Positions 16,636 to 24,378 of a stretch of DNA of 64,000 bases are shown here, one piece after another; position 1 is the first letter of the stretch; each line of letters begins with the position of its first letter. The notes under the pieces are model-generated. The model saw only the letters and a program-made list of their open reading frames with translations. It ran no database searches and was not told where the DNA came from. This DNA is from Caldicellulosiruptor kronotskyensis 2002 (GTDB taxonomy: Bacteria > Bacillota > Thermoanaerobacteria > Caldicellulosiruptorales > Caldicellulosiruptoraceae). A program made the position numbers and the translations under genes. The DNA is taken from the NCBI RefSeq assembly GCF_000166775.1, contig NC_014720.1:310001-374000 (forward strand), read 5' to 3'.

Positions 16636-17985
16636 ATGGGAAAACTTTTTGGGACAGATGGTGTGAGAGGCGTTGCAAATAAAGAACTTACATGCGAACT
16701 TGCGTTCGACTTAGGAAGAGCTGGGGCGTATGTGCTAACTGAAATGCACAAAAAACCTAAAATCTTGATTGGCAAGGACACAAGAATCTCATGTGATATG
16801 CTGGAGGCAGCCCTCTGTGCAGGACTTACCTCTGTAGGAGCAGATGTGTACTTGGCAGGAGTTGTTACAACACCTGCAATAGCTCACTTGGTAAAATTCC
16901 ATGGGTTTGATGCAGGGATTATGATATCCGCATCACACAATCCTTATGAATTCAACGGTATTAAGCTTTTTAATTCTCAGGGCTTTAAGCTTTCTGACCA
17001 GATTGAAGAAAAAATTGAGGACATTATTTTAAACAAAAAATGGGATGAGGTTCCACACGCTCAATTTGATGCAATAGGAAGGGTAAGTAGGGTTGATCTT
17101 AAAAAGGATTATCAAGAATACTTGAAATCGACATTAAATGGAGCAAGCTTCAAAGGGCTTAAAATTGTCATTGACTGTGCAAATGGTGCAGCATATAAGA
17201 TAGCTCCAGAAGTTTTTGAAGAACTTGGTGCAGAGGTTGTGGTAATAAATAACCAGCCAGATGGTACAAATATCAACAAAGAGTGTGGCTCTACACATCT
17301 CAAAATGCTCCAGCAAGAAGTTGTTAAAAACAGAGCTGACTTTGGCATTGCATATGATGGTGATGCAGACAGGACGCTTTTTGTTGATGAAGAGGGCAAT
17401 ATTGTTGATGGCGACAAAATAATGCTTATTTTAGCACAAAACCTAAAACAGCAGGGAAGACTAAGTCGCAACACCTTGGTTGTGACAGTCATGAGCAACA
17501 TGGGGCTTTTTGTCGCGGCAAAAGAGCTTGGAATAGAGCTTGAAGTTACAAAAGTTGGAGACAGGTATGTTTTAGAAAAGATGCTTGAAGGCGGATATTC
17601 AATTGGCGGTGAGCAGTCAGGTCACATAATACTTTTAGACTTTGCAACAACAGGCGATGGAATTTTAACCAGTCTTCAACTGACAAAGCTTATAAGAGAG
17701 AGTGGTAAGAAGCTTTCTGACCTTGCAAAGATCATGAAGGTATATCCTCAGGTGCTTGTAAACGCTAAGGTTGAAAATGGCAAGAAAGACCTTTATTCAA
17801 AAGATCCTGTAATTTTAGAGGCAATCAAGAAGGTTGAAGAAAAGCTAAACGGCAAAGGAAGGGTTTTGATAAGACCATCTGGCACAGAGCCTTTAATCAG
17901 GGTAATGATTGAAGGTGAAGACTATGAAGAGATTAAAAAAGATGCGGAAGCTCTTGCAAGCTTGATTGAATCAAGGCTTTCATAA
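16636..17985 (+). CDS. glmM: Phosphoglucosamine mutase
   Basis: This cytoplasmic enzyme converts glucosamine-6-phosphate to glucosamine-1-phosphate for UDP-GlcNAc and peptidoglycan synthesis. The 449 residues are the standard length. Signatures in order are MGKLFGTDGVRG, the phosphoserine loop MISASHNPYEFNG, the Mg site DGDADR, the sugar loop GGEQSGH, and the phosphate-binding RPSGTEPLIRVM. GGGGGACGAG precedes the ATG. It is followed by a hairpin, the glmS ribozyme and glmS, so successive steps of one pathway are adjacent. Confidence 0.97.
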   Translation: MGKLFGTDGVRGVANKELTCELAFDLGRAGAYVLTEMHKKPKILIGKDTRISCDMLEAALCAGLTSVGADVYLAGVVTTPAIAHLVKFHGFDAGIMISASHNPYEFNGIKLFNSQGFKLSDQIEEKIEDIILNKKWDEVPHAQFDAIGRVSRVDLKKDYQEYLKSTLNGASFKGLKIVIDCANGAAYKIAPEVFEELGAEVVVINNQPDGTNINKECGSTHLKMLQQEVVKNRADFGIAYDGDADRTLFVDEEGNIVDGDKIMLILAQNLKQQGRLSRNTLVVTVMSNMGLFVAAKELGIELEVTKVGDRYVLEKMLEGGYSIGGEQSGHIILLDFATTGDGILTSLQLTKLIRESGKKLSDLAKIMKVYPQVLVNAKVENGKKDLYSKDPVILEAIKKVEEKLNGKGRVLIRPSGTEPLIRVMIEGEDYEEIKKDAEALASLIESRLS

Positions 17986-18008
17986 AATAAAAGTTTCTGA
18001 GCCAAGTT

Positions 18009-18036
18009 AAAAAGGCCTTTTTAAAAAAGGCTTTTT
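18009..18036 (+). terminator. Hairpin between glmM and the glmS ribozyme
   Basis: AAAAAGGCC and GGCTTTTT-type arms form an A/T-flanked GC hairpin ending in a T-run directly before the ribozyme. It probably terminates part of the glmM transcript; read-through would feed glmS. No strong promoter is visible between it and the ribozyme. Confidence 0.6.
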
Positions 18037-18039
18037 AAA

Positions 18040-18216
18040 AGCGCCAGGACCTCTGGAAATTATAGCGCTATTGCCTTTGCGCATTTTTTCCAGAGGTTGA
18101 CGAGGACTGGGGAGAATCGAGGTTTTCGGCGGGTGCCCCAGCGGGGTTTTGCCTTTTTCCCTCGTAACTTTCTGCTACAAACCCCGGAAGGCAACTTCTG
18201 GGACAAAGGCAGAAAG
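18040..18216 (+). ncRNA. glmS ribozyme: glmS glucosamine-6-phosphate-activated ribozyme
   Basis: The leader of glmS contains the conserved ribozyme core: cleavage-site region A-GCGCCAG at 18040, pairing strands ACCTCTGG/CCAGAGGT for P2, GACGAGGACTGGGGAG, then TCGAGG..TTCGGCGGGTGCCCC with the double-pseudoknot strands. P3 is closed by CTTTCTGC (18168-18175) pairing with GCAGAAAG (18209-18216), and GGGACAAAGGC lies inside. By homology, self-cleavage should occur between 18040 and 18041 when GlcN6P binds as cofactor, destabilising the mRNA and lowering GlmS. It explains the long leader and rules out an N-terminal extension of GlmS. Confidence 0.96.
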
Positions 18217-18300
18217 AAAAAAGGCTTATATCCTTGTATTTGCTGTGACAAATTAGCAGCTTGGAAATTAAATATAAAGCTCAAGAGGAGGACAAAAACA

Positions 18301-20136
18301 ATGTGCGGAATTGTTGGCTATGTTGGCACAAAAAACTGTGTTCCTATTTTGCTCTCTGGGCTTAAAAGACTTGAGTACAGAGGATACGATTCTGCCGGTG
18401 TGGCAGTTATCGATATAGATAAATCAAAGATTGACATAGTAAAGACAAAAGGAAGGCTTACCGTTTTGGAAGAGAAGCTAAATCAAAATCCCATTGAAGG
18501 TTTTGTTGGGATTGGTCATACAAGGTGGGCAACACACGGTGAGCCATCTGATGAAAATTCGCACCCGCATGTGAGTCAAAACGGCAAGATTGCAATTGTT
18601 CACAATGGAATCATTGAGAACTATTTGAAGCTGAAGGAATTTCTCATAAAGAAAGGTTACACTTTTGCATCAGATACAGACACAGAGGTTGTTGCTCATC
18701 TTATAGAGTATTACTATGACGGTGACATTTTAGATGCATTTATAAAGACTCTTGAAAAGATACAGGGGTCATATGCGCTTGGTGTTCTTTGTCTTGACAG
18801 ACCGGATATGATACTTGCAGCAAGAAAAGACAGTCCATTAATTGTGGGACTGGGCCAGGATGAAAACTTCATAGCATCAGATATCCCAGCTATTCTGGAG
18901 TACACAAGAGATACCTATATTCTTGAGGAAAATGAGATTGCCATTGTGACAATGGATAAGGTAGAGATTGTAAACACTGAAAAAGAGTCAGTTAAAAAAG
19001 AGGTATTTCATGTTACATGGGATGTATCAAGCGCGGAAAAAGGCGGCTATGAACATTTTATGATAAAAGAGATAATGGAGCAGCCAAAGGCTATCAGAGA
19101 TACCTTGACAGGAAGGCTTCCAGACAGTGGTTTTGAAGTGAACCTTGATGGAATTAAGATTACCAAAGAGGATTTACAAAAGCTTAATAAAATATTTATC
19201 GTTGCATGTGGCACAGCATACCATGCGGGGATTGTCGGAAAACATGTCATTGAAAAGCTTACAAGAATTCCTGTCGAGGTTGACATTGCAAGCGAGTTCA
19301 GATACAGAGACCCAATCGTAGATGAGAATACATTAACAATTGTGATTTCCCAGTCTGGTGAGACAATAGACACACTTGTTGCAATGAGAGAGGCAAAGGC
19401 AAGAGGTTCAAGAACGCTTGGTATTGTCAATGTTGTTGGATCGTCAATTGCAAGAGAGGTAGATGACTGTCTTTATACATGGGCAGGACCAGAGATTGCG
19501 GTTGCATCAACCAAGGCTTATACAACACAGCTAATATGCCTGTATCTTATTGCGCTTGACTTTGCGACAAAGCTTGGAACAATTTCCTATGAAGAGTTTG
19601 CAAATATCAGAGATGAAATAAAGAGACTTCCTGAAAAGGTTGAGTATGTTCTGACACACAAGGAGAACATTCAAAAATATGCATCAGAGCATTTCAATGC
19701 AAAAGACATCTTTTATTTGGGAAGAGGTTTGGACTTTGCGGTTGCAATGGAAGGATCTTTAAAACTCAAAGAGATTTCGTACATTCACTCAGAAGCATAT
19801 GCAGCAGGTGAGCTAAAGCATGGAACAATAGCACTGATTGAAGACGGAACATTTGTAATTGCGCTTGCAACGCAAGAGAAGCTTTTTGAAAAGATGGTGA
19901 GCAACATAAAAGAGGTAAAATCCCGTGGTGCTGTTGTGTTATCTGTTGCACAGGAAGGAAATACCGAGATAGAAAATGTGTCAGACCATGTTTTATATAT
20001 TCCAAGAACGCTTGACATTTTAGCACCAGTTTTGACGGTTGTGCCTTTGCAACTTTTTGCATACTACACAGCAGTCCAGAGAGGCTGCGATGTTGACAAG
20101 CCAAGGAACTTGGCAAAGAGTGTGACTGTAGAGTGA
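18301..20136 (+). CDS. glmS: Glutamine-fructose-6-phosphate aminotransferase (isomerizing)
   Basis: It makes glucosamine-6-phosphate from fructose-6-phosphate and glutamine. The 611 residues are standard. Cys2 in MCGIVGYVG is the glutaminase nucleophile after Met removal, with GHTRWATHG and HNGIIENY in the N-terminal domain. Two SIS domains follow (CGTAYHAG, SQSGETIDT, ASTKAYTTQ), and the C-terminus ends KSVTVE. The start is fixed by the conserved MCGI and by AAGAGGAGG upstream. The open frame extends upstream only through the ribozyme. Expression should be controlled by the ribozyme. Confidence 0.97.
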   Translation: MCGIVGYVGTKNCVPILLSGLKRLEYRGYDSAGVAVIDIDKSKIDIVKTKGRLTVLEEKLNQNPIEGFVGIGHTRWATHGEPSDENSHPHVSQNGKIAIVHNGIIENYLKLKEFLIKKGYTFASDTDTEVVAHLIEYYYDGDILDAFIKTLEKIQGSYALGVLCLDRPDMILAARKDSPLIVGLGQDENFIASDIPAILEYTRDTYILEENEIAIVTMDKVEIVNTEKESVKKEVFHVTWDVSSAEKGGYEHFMIKEIMEQPKAIRDTLTGRLPDSGFEVNLDGIKITKEDLQKLNKIFIVACGTAYHAGIVGKHVIEKLTRIPVEVDIASEFRYRDPIVDENTLTIVISQSGETIDTLVAMREAKARGSRTLGIVNVVGSSIAREVDDCLYTWAGPEIAVASTKAYTTQLICLYLIALDFATKLGTISYEEFANIRDEIKRLPEKVEYVLTHKENIQKYASEHFNAKDIFYLGRGLDFAVAMEGSLKLKEISYIHSEAYAAGELKHGTIALIEDGTFVIALATQEKLFEKMVSNIKEVKSRGAVVLSVAQEGNTEIENVSDHVLYIPRTLDILAPVLTVVPLQLFAYYTAVQRGCDVDKPRNLAKSVTVE

Positions 20137-20167
20137 TTTGAAAGGGGACTTTTATTTAAAGTAATAG

Positions 20168-20223
20168 AAGGGATAAGTGGTTACAGCTATATCAATTAAA
20201 AAAGACTGTATCACTTATCCCTT
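20168..20223. terminator. Terminator between glmS and hxlR-type gene
   Basis: AAGGGATAAGTG (20168-20179) pairs with CACTTATCCCTT (20212-20223); the right arm overlaps the stop codon of the convergent regulator gene. The same arm sequence recurs in the hairpin at 21282-21333. Confidence 0.7.
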
Positions 20224-20544
20224 AATTTTTTTATATCTTTCTCCCCACTCATACATCGCATCAAGAATAGGTTTTAGACTAAGCCCGAGCTCTGTAAGCG
20301 TGTACTCAACCTTTGGTGGAACCTCTGGGTAAACCTTTCTAATAACAAGTCCATCCTTTTCCATTGACCGCAGCTGCTGTGTGAGAACTTTCTGGCTAAT
20401 GCCATTAATAGATTTTAGAAGCTGGTTAAACCTTTTTGTACCATCCATGAGCTCTCTCAAAATAAGGATTTTCCATTTACTGCCTATCAAGGTCAGCGTA
20501 ATTTCCACAGGACAGAGTGGCATATTATCATTTGAGTTTTTCAA
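20215..20544 (-). CDS. HxlR-family winged-helix transcriptional regulator
   Basis: This 109-residue protein is the full length for the family. It has the N-terminal CPVEITLTLIGSKWKILILREL signature, then KRFNQLLKSINGISQKVLTQQLRSMEKDGL for the recognition helix and wing. The early Cys11 (PLCPVE) is at the place used as a redox switch in HypR/YodB-type members. The start is a TTG 9 bases after AAGGAG. It is divergent from an FMN reductase gene, the classic arrangement for regulators that sense electrophiles or oxidants and repress the flavin reductase. TACTA-N-TAGTA in the shared gap is the likely operator. Confidence 0.88.
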   Translation of the reverse strand: MKNSNDNMPLCPVEITLTLIGSKWKILILRELMDGTKRFNQLLKSINGISQKVLTQQLRSMEKDGLVIRKVYPEVPPKVEYTLTELGLSLKPILDAMYEWGERYKKIKG

Positions 20545-20608
20545 AATTCATAACTCCTTTTTTCTTTGAGGTTACCTAAAATATAGTATATCACAAAAAA
20601 GTACCTAC

Positions 20609-20636
20609 TTGCAATTATATACTAATAGTAGATAAT
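20609..20636 (+). promoter_or_regulatory. Promoter with embedded HxlR-type operator
   Basis: TTGCAA (20609-20614), 16-bp spacer and GATAAT (20631-20636) lie before the FMN reductase gene. The spacer contains the palindrome TACTA-A-TAGTA (20620-20630), matching the TACTA-N-TAGTA type of site used by HxlR/YodB regulators. Binding there would block RNA polymerase. Confidence 0.65.
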
Positions 20637-20673
20637 ATATTATTTGTAATCAGTGTAAGGGAGGAATTATAAA

Positions 20674-21228
20674 GTGAAGATAATAGGAATTGTTGGCAGT
20701 CCGCGCAAAGGTGGCAATACAGAAATTTTGGTTGAAAAAATCTTAAGCGGTGCAAAAGAAGCAGGGCTTGATGTGGAAATATTTAAATTGAATGAGCTGA
20801 ATATTCATCCCTGCCAGGGATGTAATTTTTGCCAGGAAAACGGCAGGTGCAAACAGCAAGACGACATGCAAAAAATATATGATGCGATGTATTCTGCCGA
20901 CGCACTGGTTGTTGGCTCTCCAATTTACATGAGTTATATAACTGCCCAGACAAAAATCTTTTTAGACAGACTTTATGCCCTTTTAAAGATTGGAGAAGGT
21001 CCAAGAATACCTGCTGGCAAAAGGTGTGTGCTTGTATATACTCAAGGCGGCGGCACAGATGGTCAAAAGGTTATGGAAGAGCTCTCTATGTTTTTTAAAG
21101 ATGCACTGGGAATGGATATAAAGGCAATAATCGGGGCTAACAATCTTAATCCCATTGGTGCAGTGAATGAAAGAAAGGATGTACTTGAGAGGGCTTTTGA
21201 GGTGGGAAAAGAGATTGTGAAAGGGTAA
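20674..21228 (+). CDS. NADPH-dependent FMN reductase / flavodoxin-like quinone reductase
   Basis: This 184-residue flavodoxin-fold protein has GIVGSPRKGGNTE, the FMN phosphate loop, at the N-terminus and VVGSPIYMSYITAQTKIFLDRL in the centre. CQGCNFCQENGRC carries a cysteine cluster typical of the iron-sulfur flavoprotein/Isf-like subgroup (three of the Cys in CxxCxxC). It starts with GTG after GGGAGG. It probably reduces quinones or flavins and serves in oxidative or electrophile stress, as implied by the divergent HxlR regulator. Confidence 0.88.
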   Translation: MKIIGIVGSPRKGGNTEILVEKILSGAKEAGLDVEIFKLNELNIHPCQGCNFCQENGRCKQQDDMQKIYDAMYSADALVVGSPIYMSYITAQTKIFLDRLYALLKIGEGPRIPAGKRCVLVYTQGGGTDGQKVMEELSMFFKDALGMDIKAIIGANNLNPIGAVNERKDVLERAFEVGKEIVKG

Positions 21229-21281
21229 TAAAATTTAAAATTTGAAGATAGAAGTTAATAATTGCAGTAAATAATTACAGT

Positions 21282-21340
21282 AGGGATAAGTGCAATTGCT
21301 GAAAATTGAGAGCTCAAATTTGCACTTATCCCTAAATTTT
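21282..21340 (+). terminator. Terminator after FMN reductase gene
   Basis: AGGGATAAGTGCAA (from 21283) pairs with TTTGCACTTATCCCT (to 21333), followed by AAATTTTTTC. The arm AGGGATAAGTG is the same as in the hairpin at 20168-20223, so the HxlR/reductase pair is bracketed by copies. The rest of the 295-bp gap before the toxin gene shows only the promoter at 21479. Confidence 0.75.
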
Positions 21341-21478
21341 TTCTTGTTGAAAATGGTTGATAAAAGAGTTATATTTATGATTAGAAAGAGGATTTTCCAA
21401 AAAGAAAGTTAAACGAATTTAAATGAGATTGGAGTGGGAAGTCAAAGTCTTGAAAATGCAAAAAGATCAAGAATGTTG

Positions 21479-21507
21479 TTGACAATATAACTTATAAGTT
21501 ATATAAT
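21479..21507 (+). promoter_or_regulatory. Consensus promoter filled by a 20-bp palindrome (TAC operator)
   Basis: TTGACA (21479-21484), 17-bp spacer and TATAAT (21502-21507) form a perfect sigma-A promoter. The spacer and the start of the -10 box make a perfect 20-bp palindrome, ATATAACTTATAAGTTATAT (21485-21504). This is where an autorepressing antitoxin should bind. Confidence 0.85.
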
Positions 21508-21523
21508 TGAGGTGTTTAATTCA

Positions 21524-21967
21524 ATGTTACATAAGCTTAATAAAATAGTTTATGTAGAGAATTACGAGAGCGATTATGTATATGCTCATCCTTCTTTAAT
21601 TGATGATTTAGATGAAATTTTGAGTGAAAGTGGGAAAGAAACTGATTTTGGAAAACAATTTAGAAAGAAAATTATTTTTTTAGAGAACCTAAAGAAAAAT
21701 TGTATTCAACAAAAAAGCTTTGAGAGATTAAGCAAGCACTGTTATTTATATTCATTAAGAGTGATGGGTGTTCATAATATTCGAATATTGTTTGCTTTTT
21801 TTGCTTTGCAAGGAAAAGAAATAGTAATATTACTTAATGCTTTTCCTGAAAAAAGTAAGAGCACAAAAAATAATCCAAAAAGTTATTCATATGCGATTGA
21901 AAAAGCAGAAGAGCGAATAGAAGAACTAAAATCTGTATATGAGGACTTACAACTAATTACAAGTTGA
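21524..21967 (+). CDS. HigB/RelE-like toxin of a toxin-antitoxin-chaperone module
   Basis: The chosen ATG follows TTGAGG; the in-frame GTG at 21512 overlaps that site. The 147-residue protein carries the Gp49/HigB-like core: LEYSLRVMGVHNIRILFAF-type strand (YSLRVMGVHNIRILFAFFA), then EIVILLNAFPEKSKST and a C-terminal AIEKAEERIEEL helix. Such toxins cleave mRNA on the ribosome. The N-terminal 60 residues are longer than in minimal HigB and match TAC-associated toxins. It is first in an operon with a HigA-like antitoxin and SecB-like chaperone, behind a palindrome-bearing promoter. The fold call is confident; catalysis is not shown. Confidence 0.8.
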   Translation: MLHKLNKIVYVENYESDYVYAHPSLIDDLDEILSESGKETDFGKQFRKKIIFLENLKKNCIQQKSFERLSKHCYLYSLRVMGVHNIRILFAFFALQGKEIVILLNAFPEKSKSTKNNPKSYSYAIEKAEERIEELKSVYEDLQLITS

Positions 21968-22059
21968 AAGATAGAGGTTATTGATTATAAATCACGTGCA
22001 AATGGATATAATATAATAAAAGTAGTTTGCCAAAAATAGTTTGCAGGGAGATGAGAAAA

Positions 22060-22434
22060 ATGTTAGATAATAAGAGATTAATTTCAGCCTACAAAATAGT
22101 TGAAAAATATACAAATGAAGAAGATAAAAAGTATTTTGAACTGGACGACATTTTAGTAGACATTGCTGTAAAGATTATCCAATATAGAATCAAAAATAAT
22201 CTTTCCCAAAAAGAATTAGCTCAAAAGCTTGGAATTAGTCAGGCTATGGTGTCAAAACTTGAAAGTGGGGATTATAATCCTACTGTAAAAATGTTATATG
22301 AAATTGCTAAAAAACTGGGGTTTGAACTTGAGATAGAGTTTAGAGAAAAGACTGAATATGAGGAAAATTGGGTGGAAAGTAGTGAAGAGTTATTGGATGA
22401 AGTTATAAACAATGAAGTAGGTGAGGCTGCTTGA
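22060..22434 (+). CDS. HigA-like XRE antitoxin with C-terminal tail
   Basis: The ATG at 22060 lies 9 bases after AGGGAG; upstream TTG and ATG codons in frame are less well placed. The 124-residue protein has an N-terminal helical segment, then an HTH_3 domain (NLSQKELAQKLGISQAMVSKLESGDYNPTVKMLYEIAKKLG). A 30-residue acidic tail containing EENWVESSEELLDEV sits where TAC antitoxins carry the chaperone-addiction sequence. It should neutralise the upstream toxin and repress the operon. Its stop codon overlaps the chaperone start (TTGA), so the two are translationally coupled. Confidence 0.85.
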   Translation: MLDNKRLISAYKIVEKYTNEEDKKYFELDDILVDIAVKIIQYRIKNNLSQKELAQKLGISQAMVSKLESGDYNPTVKMLYEIAKKLGFELEIEFREKTEYEENWVESSEELLDEVINNEVGEAA

Positions 22435-22871
22435 TAGAAATAGGAAATTTAAAGGCAGATTTTCAACTTGTAAGTACGCGTGTTGTAAAATTTGAACTTG
22501 AGACAAAAAAAGAAGAAAGTGACGAGATTGAAGTGGAACTTAAGTGTGATTACGATATTGAGGAAATTGAGGAAAATAATGAGATATATATAGGGGCTGT
22601 TCAATTTAAAGCGGCATTTGAAGGAAAAAAGAAGAATAAAAAGTTATTTAAAATTCATATAGTGTATGAGGGGTGTTTTGCTGGGAAAAAAGAAAAACTT
22701 GGATTGGAAGATTTTAAGAACATGCTGGAATTAAACGGTATAATTACCTTGACTCATCTTACACGTTCATATATTATGTCATGCACAGCTTTAGCAGGGT
22801 TTAACCCGCCTCTGAGACTACCGTTGATAAATGTACATAAGCTTAGAGAGATGAAACATAAAACTATGTAA
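22431..22871 (+). CDS. SecB-like chaperone of the TAC module
   Basis: This 146-residue, SecB-sized protein has beta-strand-rich N-terminal three-quarters (FELETKKEE, IEVELKCDYDIEEI, YIGAVQFKAAFEG), then the SecB hallmark of a helix followed by a proline-rich segment (SYIMSCTALAGFNPPLRLPLINVHKL), comparable to the GFPPLNLPPVN region of SecB. In TAC systems such chaperones fold the unstable antitoxin through its C-terminal tail. The TTG start overlaps the antitoxin stop by 4 bp, with a GGTGAGG site inside the antitoxin gene. Canonical SecB is mainly proteobacterial, so context argues for a TAC role rather than general export. Its 3' end overlaps the convergent small gene by 8 bp. Confidence 0.8.
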   Translation: MIEIGNLKADFQLVSTRVVKFELETKKEESDEIEVELKCDYDIEEIEENNEIYIGAVQFKAAFEGKKKNKKLFKIHIVYEGCFAGKKEKLGLEDFKNMLELNGIITLTHLTRSYIMSCTALAGFNPPLRLPLINVHKLREMKHKTM

Positions 22872-23097
22872 ATTCTACAAACCACCTATTCTCATCATAA
22901 AAGAGATACAGCATTTTTGAGCGGACAAGGATTTTATATCTTATGCCTTGTCCGCCTGATTTTAAAGAGGCAGCATTTCTCTTTTCTATGATTTTGTCAA
23001 TCTCATATGTTTTTCCATCAAACCAGACAAACGAAATTGGGGTTATTTCTCCTTCCTTTGAAAAGTGAGCATAAACTTCTACAAATATTTTTCTCAT
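22864..23097 (-). CDS. Small conserved protein co-transcribed with DNA polymerase IV
   Basis: The ATG at 23097 follows GTGAGGG; a GTG five codons upstream overlaps that site. The 77-residue protein MRKIFVEVYAHFSKEGEITP has an all-beta look, with DGKTYEIDKIIEKRNAASLKSGGQGIRYKILVR and a final YLFYDENRWFVEF strand. I recall similar small proteins of unknown function beside Y-family polymerase genes in Clostridia; I do not know a function. It lies 45 bp downstream of the polymerase gene on the same strand, so it is probably part of the same DNA-damage operon. Confidence 0.75.
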   Translation of the reverse strand: MRKIFVEVYAHFSKEGEITPISFVWFDGKTYEIDKIIEKRNAASLKSGGQGIRYKILVRSKMLYLFYDENRWFVEFT

Positions 23098-23142
23098 TTT
23101 AAAAACCCTCACTCTCTCATGTTTGTTTTGAAAAACAAAATT

Positions 23143-24378
23143 TTATTTGAAGAATGCGACAGGATGGATTTTGTTGTGCAGAGGAATCTCGCAAGGCAAG
23201 TTAGATTTAGTCAAAAGTATTGCTGGCAAAACTGCGCTCTGCCCAAACCTTTTTCGAATTTGGTCAACCGTCTTTTCAAGCTGTTCTAACTTGAACTTTT
23301 TCAAACTGTCAAACTCAAGTTGATAAAATGAGTTTGCACAGACAAGATCTAAAGCTCTTACGCCAAATGACCTTATGCTATTTTTAAAGCTCCAATTTTT
23401 TTTGAATATCTCAAAAGCTTTTTGAGCTATCTCTCTTGCCAAAAAAGTGGGTGTTTGGAGTTTTTCTTGCCTTGTGATTGCAAAAAGAGAGCTATCTCTT
23501 ATCCAAACTTGAATGGTAAAACATTTTAAATACTGTTGACGAAGCCTTTGCGCAACAGATTCAGAAAGCATTCTAATAACATATTCTGCATCTTCATAGC
23601 AAGTCAAATCTCTTGGCAGTGTTATGCTATTGCCAATTCCTTTGATGTTGTCTTCAAAAAGTGGGGGAGTAACAGGTGTTGTGTCAAGCCCGTTTGCGAA
23701 TATCCAGAGTACCTCACCCCATTTGCCGAGGATTCTTCTAAGATATTCAGGGGAGCTTTTAGCTATATCACCTATTGTGTAAATTGCTCTTGAACTGAGC
23801 TTCTTTTCTGTTGCGCTACCGACATACAAGAGGTCTTTTGCAGGCAGTGGCCAGACAATTTGTTTGAAATTTTCTTTTGTGATAACTGTCACAGCATCAG
23901 GCTTTTTGTAGTCACTCCCAAGCTTTGCAAATACCTTGTTAAAGGACACTCCAATTGAGACTGTAAGTCCTAATTCTCTTTTTATCCTTTCTTTGATTTC
24001 ATAAGCAATCTTTCTGCCACTTCCTAAGATTTGTGTGGACTCTGTTACATCAAGCCAGCACTCGTCAATTCCAAAAGGTTCTATTAAATCTGTATACTCA
24101 GAGTAAATTTGTTGAGCAAGCTTTGAAAATCGAATATAAAGGGGAAAATTAGGTTTTAATATAACAAGGTTTGGACATTTTTTCAGCGCCTGCCATATAA
24201 CATCTCCTGTTTGAATCCCAAATGCTTTTGCAATCTGGTTTTTTGCAAGAACTATCCCATGCCGAAGCTCACTCTCACCACAAACAGCAACAGGCTTGTT
24301 TCTCAGCTCAGGCTGATAAAGACATTCAACAGATGCATAGAAGTTGTTAAGGTCACAGTGCAAAATCACCCTGCCCAC
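23143..24378 (-). CDS. dinB: Y-family DNA polymerase IV
   Basis: This 411-residue translesion polymerase has a palm motif LHCDLNNFYASVE with the first catalytic Asp, the fingers segment RHGIVLAKNQIAKAFGI, and the second catalytic motif as GIDECWLD, a variant of the usual SIDEAYLD that keeps Asp and Glu. SIGVSFNKVFAKLGSDYKKP is the conserved palm loop. The helix-hairpin-helix thumb (GSATEKKLSSRAIYTIGDIAK) and little-finger domain follow. No clear C-terminal beta-clamp motif (QLxLF) was found. It starts with GTG after GGTGAG. The role is DNA-damage tolerance in the cytoplasm. Confidence 0.93.
   Translation of the reverse strand: MGRVILHCDLNNFYASVECLYQPELRNKPVAVCGESELRHGIVLAKNQIAKAFGIQTGDVIWQALKKCPNLVILKPNFPLYIRFSKLAQQIYSEYTDLIEPFGIDECWLDVTESTQILGSGRKIAYEIKERIKRELGLTVSIGVSFNKVFAKLGSDYKKPDAVTVITKENFKQIVWPLPAKDLLYVGSATEKKLSSRAIYTIGDIAKSSPEYLRRILGKWGEVLWIFANGLDTTPVTPPLFEDNIKGIGNSITLPRDLTCYEDAEYVIRMLSESVAQRLRQQYLKCFTIQVWIRDSSLFAITRQEKLQTPTFLAREIAQKAFEIFKKNWSFKNSIRSFGVRALDLVCANSFYQLEFDSLKKFKLEQLEKTVDQIRKRFGQSAVLPAILLTKSNLPCEIPLHNKIHPVAFFK

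Noticed and set aside
18097-18300. 68-codon N-terminal extension of GlmS
   Set aside because: GlmS needs Cys2 (MCGI) at its N-terminus, and this stretch is the glmS ribozyme.
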